Part shown: one piece after another, positions 1-7,889 of the stretch
Numbering within the stretch: position 1 is the first letter of the stretch
Layout: each line of letters opens with the position of its first letter
NCBI GenBank assembly: GCA_037444075.1
Contig: JBBIND010000089.1
Location: 1-13,585 of the forward strand
Direction: 5' to 3'
DNA from: JBBIND01 sp037444075
Lineage (GTDB): Bacteria > Acidobacteriota > Terriglobia > Bryobacterales > Bryobacteraceae
DNA: 13,585 nucleotides
Notes under the pieces: generated by a model
Seen by the model: only the letters and a program-made list of their open reading frames with translations
Databases searched by the model: none
What the model was told of the DNA's origin: nothing
Program-made: the position numbers and the translations under genes

Positions 1-1
1 C

Positions 2-1246
2 TGGTGGGGGAAGAACCCGGTCGCCGGCAACCTGAAAGGCGTCATCAAGGACTTGCACGCGGGCCAGGCGACGGAAGAAGTGAAGGACCGGCTGCGGAAA
101 ATCGTCCGGGAGACCGACTACGCGGAAGTGGTCGCCATGGAGCAGGAATTGATGGCGGAAGGGATGCCGGTTGAAGAAATACGCTCGATGTGCGATTTGC
201 ATTCGCAGGTGATACGGGAAGTCCTGGTGCAGTTGCCGGGGAAGACCGTGCCCCCGGGTCATCCGGTGGACACGTTCCGCCGCGAGAATGACGCACTACG
301 CAAAGTCGTGTTGGAGATGCGGCAGGCGATGGCAAAGATCCGCGAGACGCCGGACGACGGTCCAACCGAGCAGCCTTTGATGCACTGGCGTCAGGCATAC
401 AACAACCTGATGGACGTTGAGAAGCACTACCAGCGTAAGGAGCACACATTGTTCTCCCGCCTGGAGAACCACGGCATCACCGGCCCCTCCAAAGTGATGT
501 GGGCCAAGCACGATGAGATCAGGGAATTGCTGAAAGACCTGGGCGCCGCGTTGGGCCAGCGTGAGGCCGCCGCGAGCGAATGGAAACTGGTGGCGGGCAC
601 CGTGGCGGAAACCGCGCTACAGGCCATCGAGGAGATGTTCTACAAGGAGGAGAACATCCTTCTGCCGCTGAGCCTGGATACGCTGACGGACGAGGACTGG
701 GCGGAAATCTGGCTGGCTTCACCGCGCTACGGCTGGTGCCTGGTGGAACCCCTGGAAGGTTATCAACCACCTCAGTCCGTGGTGCAGCAAGCCCTGAAGC
801 TCTCAGCGGGCGACGCCGTGCAACTGCCAACGGGCAATCTGACGATCCAGCAACTGGCCGCGATCTTCCACACGCTTCCGGTGGACATCACGTTTGTGGA
901 TAGCGATGACCGGGTGGCCTTCTTTTCGGAAGGACCGGACCGCGTTTTCGCCAGAAGCCGGGCCATTCTCGGACGGAAGGTGCAACACTGCCACCCGCCG
1001 CGCAGCGTGGAAGTAGTGGACCGCATACTGAGTGATTTCCGGGAAGGCAGGCACAGCGTGGCGGAATTCTGGATCAACTTCCAGGGACGCTTCGTGCACA
1101 TACGCTACTTCGCCGTGCGCGACGCGGAGAGCCGCTACGCCGGCACGCTGGAAATCACTCAGGACCTGACGAAGATACGCAGTCTCCAGGGCGAGCGCCG
1201 GCTGCTCGAATACGATCAGGAACCAAAGGAGGCAGGGACCGCGTGA
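2..1246 (+). CDS. DUF438 / hemerythrin-like / PAS protein, 5' end outside the window
   Basis: The reading frame is open to the first base, so the true start lies upstream. The residues before the TTG at 53 (LKGVIKDLHAG) match the usual DUF438 N-terminus, so that TTG is not the start. 414 residues are visible. Counted from the first codon in the window, DUF438 spans about 10-80. A hemerythrin-like helical domain spans about 120-225, with likely iron ligands in HYQRKE (H142, E147), AKHDE (H170) and YKEEN (E216/E217). A C-terminal PAS domain spans about 275-395 and ends in GTLEITQDLT. In this family hemerythrin binds a di-iron site that senses or handles O2 or NO, and the PAS domain suggests a sensory role. 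No membrane segment is seen, so it is probably cytoplasmic. It is coupled to the next gene by a 4-base overlap. The exact ligand or signal is not known. Confidence 0.9.
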   Translation, partial: WWGKNPVAGNLKGVIKDLHAGQATEEVKDRLRKIVRETDYAEVVAMEQELMAEGMPVEEIRSMCDLHSQVIREVLVQLPGKTVPPGHPVDTFRRENDALRKVVLEMRQAMAKIRETPDDGPTEQPLMHWRQAYNNLMDVEKHYQRKEHTLFSRLENHGITGPSKVMWAKHDEIRELLKDLGAALGQREAAASEWKLVAGTVAETALQAIEEMFYKEENILLPLSLDTLTDEDWAEIWLASPRYGWCLVEPLEGYQPPQSVVQQALKLSAGDAVQLPTGNLTIQQLAAIFHTLPVDITFVDSDDRVAFFSEGPDRVFARSRAILGRKVQHCHPPRSVEVVDRILSDFREGRHSVAEFWINFQGRFVHIRYFAVRDAESRYAGTLEITQDLTKIRSLQGERRLLEYDQEPKEAGTA

Positions 1247-1776
1247 GCATACCCATCACACCTGATACGAAAGTAGGCGCGCTATTGGAAGCGTATCCGG
1301 GCATCGAGGAGTTGCTCATCGCCCGCGTGCCCGCTTTCGAGAAACTCCGCAATCCCATCCTGCGCAAAACCGTGGCGAAGGTGGCTTCGCTGGACCAGGC
1401 GGCGCGGATGGGCGGGATTGGCGTGCGCGAACTCGTCTGCACGCTCCGCAAGGCGGTTGGCCAGGAGCCGGGCGATGAACTCCCGGCGGAGGAGACCGCT
1501 TCCCCGCCCTCTTCCCTCCCCGCCTGGGCGGCAGCTGGACAGGAGCGATTTGTGATCGATGCCGACAGTATGCTCGCGGCGGGGGTGCACCCCATAGGCA
1601 AGGTGCGTCAGTGCTCGGCCTCGCTGAAGCCGAAAGAATTCCTGAAGCTCACGAGTTCATTCCGGCCGGAACCGCTGCTGGACGCAATGTCAGAAAGCGG
1701 CTATGCCGTCTACTCGCACGAGACTTCACCTGGAAGCCACGTCACCTACATTGGCTCGGCCAAGGCACAAGGCTGA
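1243..1776 (+). CDS. DUF1858-DUF2249 two-domain protein
   Basis: 177 residues with a GTG start inside the GTGA overlap with the previous stop. A strong AAAGGAGG at 1225-1232 precedes it by 10 nt, so translation is coupled. Residues 1-75 (ITPDTKVGALLEAYPG..., then PAFEKLRNPILRKTVAKVASL) look like DUF1858, the ScdA-N type domain. A Pro/Ala-rich linker follows. Residues 103-172 (DADSMLAAGVHPIGKVRQCSASLKPKEFLKL is the core) resemble DUF2249, a TusA/SirA-like fold. In ScdA/YtfE-type repair proteins a DUF1858-like domain and a hemerythrin domain sit in one chain; here they are in neighbouring genes. I infer that the two products act together in a redox or nitrosative-stress function, but the molecular activity is unknown. 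Confidence 0.85.
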   Translation: MSIPITPDTKVGALLEAYPGIEELLIARVPAFEKLRNPILRKTVAKVASLDQAARMGGIGVRELVCTLRKAVGQEPGDELPAEETASPPSSLPAWAAAGQERFVIDADSMLAAGVHPIGKVRQCSASLKPKEFLKLTSSFRPEPLLDAMSESGYAVYSHETSPGSHVTYIGSAKAQG

Positions 1777-1986
1777 TCCGTTCCCGCGGTTATTCCGGAC
1801 CGCCGCGAAGTGAGTCCGCTTCAACCAGTCACCGTGGCGGCCGAAGTGCGCACGGTTGACAGTGCTTCCAGCAAGGCTGTAGCTTGGGCCTATAGGTCTC
1901 GATGACTCGCTACAGGGCGGGTCCTGGCATGACTGCTCCGCTTTTATGCCACTTGCAGAGGGTGGAGGCCTACCAAGGAGGAACTG
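1777..1986 (+). promoter_or_regulatory. Gene-free gap with a candidate promoter and inverted repeat upstream of the aldo/keto reductase
   Basis: A perfect TTGACA lies at 1856-1861. A weak -10-like TAGCTT at 1880-1885 follows after 18 nt. The -10 candidate overlaps the left arm of a perfect 7-bp inverted repeat, CTGTAGC (1877-1883) and GCTACAG (1909-1915). Between the arms is an 8-bp palindrome, CCTATAGG (1889-1896). This could be an operator covering the promoter or a hairpin in the leader. A second short repeat, ACCGTG (1831-1836) and CACGGT (1851-1856), may end the upstream transcript, but no T tract follows it. AAGGAGG at 1975-1981 is the ribosome binding site of the next gene. No regulator is identified. 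Confidence 0.4.
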
Positions 1987-3198
1987 ATGAGCGACGTGAC
2001 TGAGAAGAAGAACTCAGCCAATTTCGAACTAGGCCGGCGAGCCTTTCTGGGCACGGGTCTCGCGGCGGCGGCCGGGCATGCGGCGGCGCAGGCAAGCCAA
2101 AACCCTGCGGCCCCTCAAACCGGCAGGCGGCCGCTCCCTTTGAATCCCCGGACCCATGGCGCCATGCCGGCAAATAATCTGGGGCGGACGGGATACCGTG
2201 TCGGCCTCCTCAGTCTGGGCGGGCAGGCGACGCTGGAGATTCCCGGCAAAGACGCCGAATCGGAAGCCATCATCAACCGGGCGATCGACCTGGGCATCAA
2301 CTACATCGACACGGCAGCAGGCTACGGGCAGGGTGTCAGCGAGAAGAACATTGGCCGCGTGATGAAGTTGCGACGCAGGGAGGTCTTCCTCGCCACCAAG
2401 ACGGCAGACCGCACCTATGCCGGTTCCATGAAACTGCTCGACACCAGCCTGAAGAACCTCAACACTGACCACCTTGATTTGTGGCAGATCCACAACCTGC
2501 AAACCAAGGAACAACTCGAGCAGATTTTCGCCAAAGACGGAGCCATGCGGGCGCTCGAACAGGCGCGCAGCGAAGGCATTGTCCGCTGCCTTGGCGTGAC
2601 AGGGCATTTCGAGCCCAACGTGCTGCTGGAAGCCTTACGAAGATTCAAATTCGACACGCTCCTGCTTGCGTTGAACGCGGCTGACCGGCACTACTTGAGC
2701 TTCATCGAGCATCTCCTGCCGGTGGCTCAGCAAATGCAACTGGGCACCATCGGCATGAAAGTGGCCACGCGCGGGCGAGTGCTTTCCACCTGGACGCCTC
2801 CGCCGCTCGAGGAGCAGCCCGAGCGGCTTCGCACCCGCCTGCCGGGAACGCTGACCATCCAGGAAGCGTTGACCTACAACATGTCGCTGCCCGTCAGCAC
2901 AACCATCATCGGCGTGGATAACATTGCGCAGATTGAACAGAACGTTGCGCTGGCTTCGAACTTCACGCCGTTGAGCGAGGCCCAGATGAGAGACCTGGAG
3001 CGGCGTACCCTGCCCATCGTGCGGCAGGCGCTCTACTTCCGGCGCTGGGACATGGGCTGCGACGAGCTGTGCGGCGGCTACCCGCACTATCGCTGGGTGC
3101 CGCGCGCCGACACTCCCGCTTTGGGAGAACCGCGACGCCGGACGGATCAGTCCGGCTCAGCTTCGAGTTCAATCAGCGTAATTTCCGGCGGGCAATAA
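1987..3198 (+). CDS. Tat-exported aldo/keto reductase
   Basis: 403 residues; ATG five bases after AAGGAGG. The N-terminus has a twin-arginine signal (GRRAFLGTGLAAAAGHAAAQA, with RR at 17-18), so the folded enzyme is probably exported to the periplasm. The reductase domain runs from about 64 to 340. The catalytic tetrad of the superfamily is visible: D108 in NYIDTA, Y113 in AGYG, K138 in ATKTA and H169 in WQIHN. LNTDHLDLWQIHNL and the late STTIIGVDNIAQIEQN are typical of the family. The substrate cannot be told from sequence. The last 17 residues (after GEPRRRT) are low-complexity Ser/Gly and are encoded antisense to the end of the convergent phosphoesterase gene, which suggests a run-on C-terminus. 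It appears to be transcribed alone from the upstream gap. Confidence 0.9.
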   Translation: MSDVTEKKNSANFELGRRAFLGTGLAAAAGHAAAQASQNPAAPQTGRRPLPLNPRTHGAMPANNLGRTGYRVGLLSLGGQATLEIPGKDAESEAIINRAIDLGINYIDTAAGYGQGVSEKNIGRVMKLRRREVFLATKTADRTYAGSMKLLDTSLKNLNTDHLDLWQIHNLQTKEQLEQIFAKDGAMRALEQARSEGIVRCLGVTGHFEPNVLLEALRRFKFDTLLLALNAADRHYLSFIEHLLPVAQQMQLGTIGMKVATRGRVLSTWTPPPLEEQPERLRTRLPGTLTIQEALTYNMSLPVSTTIIGVDNIAQIEQNVALASNFTPLSEAQMRDLERRTLPIVRQALYFRRWDMGCDELCGGYPHYRWVPRADTPALGEPRRRTDQSGSASSSISVISGGQ

Positions 3199-4124
3199 TA
3201 ACGGACCGGCAACAAGGAACTGCCCACCCCTGCACTCGTGTACCCGGTCAGCCGGCCATGCCGCCAAACTCCGAAGGTGTAAGCCCGCGGGCAGGCGGCG
3301 TTCACAAGGACTGCACCCAGACGGGGCAAACGGACCTGTCCCCCGTGCGTGTGACCGGCCAGGTACAGCCCGACCCCCTCTTCTCCGGCTTCCCGGAAGA
3401 GTTCGGGGCTGTGCGCCAGCAGCAGTTTGAAGGCGCCCGGAGGGGTACCCTCGAAGGCTGCCTCAAGGTCATCACAGCCGAAGTAGTGAGGGTCGTCCAC
3501 GCCTCCTATCCAGAGCGTGGAGCCTGATTCTTCAATCGGTTGGCGTTCATTTACGAGCAGGCGGATGCCGAGAGTTTCCATGCCCGCTGCCATCCCCGAG
3601 CAGTCATGATTCCCGAGGACCGCAAATGTGCCGTGCTTAGTGCGAAGGGTGCTCAGTGCGGTCTCGAGCAAGGGGAGAATATGCTCGTGAGCGCCATCGA
3701 CACCAAAACGGTAGTCGCCCGCCAGCAGGCAGACGTCAGCCGGCAAATCAGCCAGTTCCCGGGCGATGGCGGCGGGCAAGCCTTCCACTCCGTCGATGTG
3801 CAGGTCCGCCAGCAATAGAATACGAAAGCCGGAAAAAGCCGCAGGAAGACCGTGCGGGCGGAGCCTCACATGCCGCACCTGAGGGTGGCGCGCGTTGTGC
3901 AGGCCGCGCCCGTAGAGGCCGGCTAAACGGAGTGCTGTCTTTAAAATAGGGGCGATGAGGCGGTAGTGCCTGAGAATGAAGTCGCCGCGGCCATGGGCTT
4001 GGCGTCCCTTGTGGTGGAGACTTTCGATGGCCCTGCGCCGCGACAGGCGCCGCTCCAGGTCCGCGCTCCGGCTTTCTGCCATGCGGCCGATTCCCATGGT
4101 ATTCCTATCGTCAGCTGAGGGCAT
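3147..4124 (-). CDS. Calcineurin-like metallophosphoesterase (YkuE-like)
   Basis: 325 residues. All motifs of the two-metal phosphoesterase fold are present: ADLHID (D107, H109), AGDYRFG (D137), GNHD (172-174), LLAHSPE (H238) and GHTHGG (H258, H260). The C-terminus PPEITLIELE is typical of the YkuE-like branch, which acts at or outside the membrane. The region before residue 85 is basic, with a modest hydrophobic stretch (about 56-70) that may anchor it. ATG codons at 4124, about 4097 and about 4082 are all possible starts. An AGGA just before the second makes it a reasonable rival, so the first 9-14 residues are uncertain. The physiological substrate is unknown. The gene diverges from the beta-barrel gene with a 68-bp gap and overlaps the reductase gene at its 3' end. 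Confidence 0.9.
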   Translation of the reverse strand: MPSADDRNTMGIGRMAESRSADLERRLSRRRAIESLHHKGRQAHGRGDFILRHYRLIAPILKTALRLAGLYGRGLHNARHPQVRHVRLRPHGLPAAFSGFRILLLADLHIDGVEGLPAAIARELADLPADVCLLAGDYRFGVDGAHEHILPLLETALSTLRTKHGTFAVLGNHDCSGMAAGMETLGIRLLVNERQPIEESGSTLWIGGVDDPHYFGCDDLEAAFEGTPPGAFKLLLAHSPELFREAGEEGVGLYLAGHTHGGQVRLPRLGAVLVNAACPRAYTFGVWRHGRLTGYTSAGVGSSLLPVRYYCPPEITLIELEAEPD

Positions 4125-4192
4125 CTGCCGGATGCCTCGGAAGGCCCGTTACGACGGAACTGGGCTCCGCCGGCCTACGTCTGACCAGTGTC

Positions 4193-4816
4193 ATGAAACT
4201 CCTGGTTCTGTTTCTGGCAGCCCTTCCGGTGGTTGCCCAAACCCCCTACCGAAAGCACACCCTGTGGCTTGGCGCGGGGGCCGGTTTGCCACGCGCCGAC
4301 CTGCGTTTCAGCATGAGTGACAGTTTCGGGCTGACGGGAGGCTACGGGTACCGGTTCCACCGCTTTTTCCAGGCCGAAGTCGGCCTTGACACGCTCTTCG
4401 GAGCAGCCGGTGTGCGCGACTACTATGCCAGCCCTTTGGGCGACTTGCGCATCCGCGACTTCCAATACCTGGTGCCGTTCGGCGGGCGGGTTATCCTTCC
4501 GGTGCTGAGCGACCGGCTGCAATTCCACGGAGGCGTGGGCGGCGCCTATCTGCGCTATGCGGAGCGGATCCGCCAGCCTTTCGGGGATGCCTATTACCGG
4601 CTGGCTTGCCCGGTGTGTGAAGCGCGCAGCGGCTGGGGCTCGTACGGATTGCTCGGCGCCAGTGTTGCGTTGGACCGCTGGCAGCACTTCCGCTTCCACT
4701 TCAATACCCGCGTTTACAGGGGCGGCACGCGCGGCGGACCCATCGGCGCAGTCCCTGGCAGACGAACGACGGACCGGTGGGTCAACATGTTCGCAGGGAT
4801 CAGCTTCAACCTGTGA
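4193..4816 (+). CDS. Small outer-membrane beta-barrel-like protein
   Basis: 207 residues with a clear Sec signal peptide (MKLLVLFLAALPVVAQ, cleavage probably near residue 15-16). The mature part is built of alternating short strands rich in Gly and aromatic residues (LWLGAGAGLP, FGLTGGYGYRFHRFFQAEVGL, GGRVILPV, LQFHGGVGGAYLRYAE, YGLLGASVALDRW, WVNMFAGISFNL). That is the pattern of an 8-stranded outer-membrane barrel. Two Cys (CPVCEARSG) lie in a predicted loop. No good ribosome binding site precedes the ATG, and no alternative start fits the signal peptide better. The role is unknown; adhesion or envelope structure is possible. A long antisense frame across this gene is a shadow. Confidence 0.75.
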   Translation: MKLLVLFLAALPVVAQTPYRKHTLWLGAGAGLPRADLRFSMSDSFGLTGGYGYRFHRFFQAEVGLDTLFGAAGVRDYYASPLGDLRIRDFQYLVPFGGRVILPVLSDRLQFHGGVGGAYLRYAERIRQPFGDAYYRLACPVCEARSGWGSYGLLGASVALDRWQHFRFHFNTRVYRGGTRGGPIGAVPGRRTTDRWVNMFAGISFNL

Positions 4817-4826
4817 AGCGGCTGCG

Positions 4827-5306
4827 CTACTTGATTTCACCGCTGGCAGCAGTGGCCGGCTCCTGTCCCCAATTCTCCCTGATCACCAACGTCTGATCCG
4901 AGTAAAACGTGCGGCGTCCCGTGCTGTTGTAGGTGACGGGATTGGCGTTGACCGTATACCCGGTAGGACTACCTGCCAGGATGAACTGATACCCGCTCTT
5001 GGAGCCTTGGGCAAGATCGCCGGGGATCAGGTCCGCCGCTGAATGGCTAGGTTGGCCGCTGGCCGGGGGGCCCAATTCCACCAGGGAAGTAGCGTAGCGC
5101 CCGTATTGGGAGAAATACTGCGTTTGAGCCGTGTGCAACGTCCCAATCTGCCGGATGGCGGCCATCTCCTGTGTATGCATGCGCGCCTTATCGAGCTTCG
5201 GCACGGCGATGGCCGCGATGATCAGAATGATGGCGATAACTATGAGGAGCTCGATCAGCGAGAATCCCCTCCGCCGCAGGCTTTTCAGACGAGACGAGGC
5301 TGTCAT
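4827..5306 (-). CDS. Type IV pilin / pseudopilin-like protein
   Basis: 159 residues. The N-terminus carries a class III (prepilin) signal: a basic leader, then RRRG|FSLIELL, with cleavage after G14 and the conserved Glu at position +5 (E19). A hydrophobic helix (LIVIAIILIIAAIAVPKLDKAR) follows. The rest is a globular head with a pilin-type N-terminal pattern (AIRQIGTLHTAQTQYFSQYGRYATSL). The head has no cysteine pair. AAAGGGAAAG upstream of the ATG is the likely ribosome binding site. It would be processed by a prepilin peptidase and assembled into a pilus or a type II secretion pseudopilus. No other pilus genes are in the window, so it is an orphan minor pilin or pseudopilin. It is convergent with the barrel gene, 10 bp apart. 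Confidence 0.9.
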   Translation of the reverse strand: MTASSRLKSLRRRGFSLIELLIVIAIILIIAAIAVPKLDKARMHTQEMAAIRQIGTLHTAQTQYFSQYGRYATSLVELGPPASGQPSHSAADLIPGDLAQGSKSGYQFILAGSPTGYTVNANPVTYNSTGRRTFYSDQTLVIRENWGQEPATAASGEIK

Positions 5307-5441
5307 GATGGTACTTTCCCTTTTAGTATGACGCGAATCCGGTCCTTAGCGTGGAGCCGCTGAGACTGTCTTCTGGCCGGCACTGCGTGGACCGAGGAGC
5401 ACTTCGCTTCACGGAGGAAGTCCCCTTGACCGTATGACCTC
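5307..5441. other. 135-bp gap between pilin and pyrG genes
   Basis: The gap presumably holds the end of the kdsB-pyrG transcript and the pilin leader. I see no convincing hairpin plus T tract and no clear -35/-10 pair. A CATACT near 5325-5330 on the minus strand is a weak -10 candidate for the pilin gene. No open frame with a start and ribosome site lies here. Confidence 0.3.
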
Positions 5442-7067
5442 TCACCCGGAAGCCGCTGCCAGGCGCCGGCTGCGGTTTTCCATGGCTGCGCCGATAAAGG
5501 CGCGGAACAGCGGGTGGGGCTCCAGCGGCTTGGACTTGAATTCGGGGTGAAACTGGCACCCGAGATACCAGGGGTGGTCCTGGATTTCGCAGATCTCGAC
5601 GTACTTGCCGTCCGGCGTCTGCCCGGTGACGGACATGCCGCCGGCTTTGAGCGCTTCCTCATATTGGCGGTTGAACTCATACCGGTGGCGGTGGCGCTCG
5701 TTGATCTCGCTGGCGCCATAGGCGCGCTGCGCGAAACTGCCATCGGCCAGCAGGCACTGATAGCTGCCGAGCCGCATGTTGCCGCCCAGTTCCTCCACGC
5801 CCGTCAAGTCACGCAGCTTGTAGATGACCCGGTCCGGGGTAGCCGGATCGAACTCCGTCGAATGGGCCTTTTCCAGACCGCATACATTGCGCGCAAACTC
5901 GATCACCATGGTCTGCATGCCGAGGCATATACCGAAGAACGGCACTTTGTGTTCGCGCGCATAGCGGATGGCGTTTACCATGCCTTCCACGCCCCGCTCG
6001 CCAAAGCCGCCCGGCACCAGGATGCCGTCATACGCGGATAGGCTCTCGATGCACTCGGGCCAGACCAACCCCTGCGAGCCGATCCAGTGGATATTCACCT
6101 TGACGCCGTGGGCCAGCCCGCCGTGCAGCAAGGCTTCTTTCAGGCTCTTGTATGAATCCTCGAAGACGACATACTTGCCCACCAACCCGATGTCCACTTC
6201 GCCTTTGAGATTCTTCATGCGCCGGACCATGTCGCGCCAGTCTGTTAAGTTACGCTCGCCGGCGCGGTCCTGGAGTTCCAGCAACCGCAGGATAATCTCG
6301 TCCACGCGCTGCTCGGCGAATACCAGCGGCACTTCGTAGACGGAGGAGACGTCGCGGGCGGTGATGACGGCGTCCACGTCAACGTCGCAAAACAAGGCGA
6401 TCTTCTCTTTGACCTCGTCGCTCAGCGGCCTCTCGGAGCGGCAGAGCAGCATGTCAGGCTGGATACCGATGGCGCGGAGTTCCTTCACGCTGTGCTGCGT
6501 GGGTTTGGTTTTGAGTTCCTGAGCGGCGGAAATCCAGGGCACCAAGGTGACGTGAACGAAGAGGGTGTTTTCCCGCCCCAACTCGTGCCGCAACTGCCGG
6601 ATGGCTTCAAGGAAGGGCAGTGACTCGATGTCTCCCACCGTACCGCCGATTTCGATGATCACCACTTCGGCGTCCTCACCCGCGCGTTTTGCGGCCGACT
6701 TGATTTCGTTGGTGACGTGCGGAATCACCTGCACCGTTTTGCCCAGATAGTCGCCGCGCCGTTCGCGAGAGATGATCCGTTCGTAGATGCGGCCCGAAGT
6801 AAGGTTGTTCAGCTGGGTGAGCGGGGCGTGCGTGAAACGCTCGTAATGGCCCAAATCGAGGTCCGTTTCTGCGCCGTCGTCCGTGACAAAGACCTCTCCG
6901 TGCTGGTAAGGGCTCATGGTGCCCGGATCAACGTTCAGATAGGGATCGAACTTCTGAAGGGTGACGCGAAAACCGCGGCTTTCGAGCAGGAAGCCGATGG
7001 AGGAAGCGGCGATTCCCTTGCCCAGGCTGCTCACTACTCCTCCGGTGACGAAGATGTACTTGGCCAT
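5442..7067 (-). CDS. pyrG: CTP synthase
   Basis: 541 residues, full length for the family. The enzyme makes CTP from UTP, ATP and glutamine in the cytoplasm, the last step of pyrimidine nucleotide synthesis. The N-terminal amidoligase domain starts with the invariant MAKYIFVTGGVVSSLGKG nucleotide-binding loop and continues through about 265. It contains QKFDPYLNVDPGTMSPYQHGEVFV and IIEIGGTVGDIESLPF as marker segments. The class I glutaminase domain (about 290-535) has the nucleophile elbow FFGICLGMQ (C381) and the His/Glu partners in QFHPEFKS (H507, E509). Its ATG lies 8 nt after the kdsB stop, so the two genes are co-transcribed. Nothing is missing. Confidence 0.98.
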   Translation of the reverse strand: MAKYIFVTGGVVSSLGKGIAASSIGFLLESRGFRVTLQKFDPYLNVDPGTMSPYQHGEVFVTDDGAETDLDLGHYERFTHAPLTQLNNLTSGRIYERIISRERRGDYLGKTVQVIPHVTNEIKSAAKRAGEDAEVVIIEIGGTVGDIESLPFLEAIRQLRHELGRENTLFVHVTLVPWISAAQELKTKPTQHSVKELRAIGIQPDMLLCRSERPLSDEVKEKIALFCDVDVDAVITARDVSSVYEVPLVFAEQRVDEIILRLLELQDRAGERNLTDWRDMVRRMKNLKGEVDIGLVGKYVVFEDSYKSLKEALLHGGLAHGVKVNIHWIGSQGLVWPECIESLSAYDGILVPGGFGERGVEGMVNAIRYAREHKVPFFGICLGMQTMVIEFARNVCGLEKAHSTEFDPATPDRVIYKLRDLTGVEELGGNMRLGSYQCLLADGSFAQRAYGASEINERHRHRYEFNRQYEEALKAGGMSVTGQTPDGKYVEICEIQDHPWYLGCQFHPEFKSKPLEPHPLFRAFIGAAMENRSRRLAAASG

Positions 7068-7075
7068 ATAGATCC

Positions 7076-7834
7076 CTACTTTTCCTGAGCGAGCGCCGCG
7101 TGGAGGCGTGTGACGCGTTCCAGGTCCTCAGGGGTATCCACGCCGGCGGAGGAGTAGCCGGTCTCGGCGACTCGGATGGCATAACCGTTCTCGAGAGCCC
7201 GCAGCTGTTCCAGGCATTCGCTGAGTTCCAGCGGACCGACCGGCAGGCTGCCGTAAGCCAGCAGGAACTCCCGCCTATAGGCATACAGCCCGATGTGCTT
7301 GAAGTGCACAACCTGGCCCTGCCCGCGCACGTAAGGTATCGGAGAGCGTGAGAAGTAGATGGCGTAGCCCTTGTGCCCGGTGACGACCTTGACGACGTTG
7401 GGGTTGGATAGTTCCTCCGGGTCGTCAATCCGCTTCTTCAAGGTGGACATGGGAGCGGAATCCTGCTCGAGCAGACACGCCACGGCGGCATCAATAGCTA
7501 GCGGGTCGATGAGCGGTTCGTCGCCCTGGATATTGACAACCACTTCAGCCTCGTGCGCGGCGGCAACTTCAGCGACCCGGTCAGTGCCGGAGAGGTGGTC
7601 CGAGCGGGTCATCCGGACCGGGGCGCCGAAGCGCCGGGCTTCGTCCCGGATACGGTCGTCGTCGGTCGCGACCACCACATCGCCCAGGCAAACCGAGCGG
7701 CGGGCGCGTTCGTAGACATGCTGAAGGATGCTCTTTCCGGCGAGTTGAGCGAGGGCTTTGCCAGGGAACCGCGTGGAGGCGTAACGGGCTGGAATAACAC
7801 CCAATACCAGAGGCTGCACGCTCGATCTTACCAC
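7076..7834 (-). CDS. kdsB: 3-deoxy-manno-octulosonate cytidylyltransferase (CMP-Kdo synthetase)
   Basis: 252 residues, the usual length. It activates Kdo with CTP to CMP-Kdo for the inner core of lipopolysaccharide, in the cytoplasm. The nucleotide-binding motif VIPARYASTRFPGK is at residues 13-26, TDDDRI at 57-62, the conserved SGTDRVAE at 82-89 and NIQGDEP at 101-107. The C-terminal KHIGLYAYRREFLL and GVDTPEDLERV are also typical. The start is GTG at 7834, with GAGG just upstream. A second GTG at 7821 (residue 6) would also fit the family's usual short N-terminus. Its product consumes the CTP made by the next gene, pyrG. Its presence shows a Kdo-containing outer membrane. Confidence 0.97.
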   Translation of the reverse strand: MVRSSVQPLVLGVIPARYASTRFPGKALAQLAGKSILQHVYERARRSVCLGDVVVATDDDRIRDEARRFGAPVRMTRSDHLSGTDRVAEVAAAHEAEVVVNIQGDEPLIDPLAIDAAVACLLEQDSAPMSTLKKRIDDPEELSNPNVVKVVTGHKGYAIYFSRSPIPYVRGQGQVVHFKHIGLYAYRREFLLAYGSLPVGPLELSECLEQLRALENGYAIRVAETGYSSAGVDTPEDLERVTRLHAALAQEK

Positions 7835-7852
7835 GAAACCTCATGCTATACT
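7824..7852 (+). promoter_or_regulatory. Extended -10 promoter for the VWA gene pair
   Basis: TGCTATACT (7844-7852) is an extended -10 element: TG, one base, then TATACT, five of six matches to consensus. There is no good -35 box 17 nt upstream, which is normal for extended -10 promoters. The predicted transcript starts near 7858, about 30 nt before the ATG at 7890. The element sits in the 55-bp gap between the divergent kdsB and VWA genes. A TATAGC on the other strand overlaps it, so the two directions may compete. Confidence 0.5.
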
Positions 7853-7889
7853 GTGGTTGGCAGCGGCCGAATGTGGGGGGCAAGCAGCG

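Noticed and set aside
1921..1950. Sigma-54 promoter (TGGCAT followed by a GC-containing box)
   Set aside because: The spacing to any GC box does not fit the fixed -24/-12 arrangement.
4175..4840. 221-codon frame antisense to the beta-barrel gene
   Set aside because: No signal, no domain and low-complexity composition; the plus-strand gene has a signal peptide and barrel pattern.
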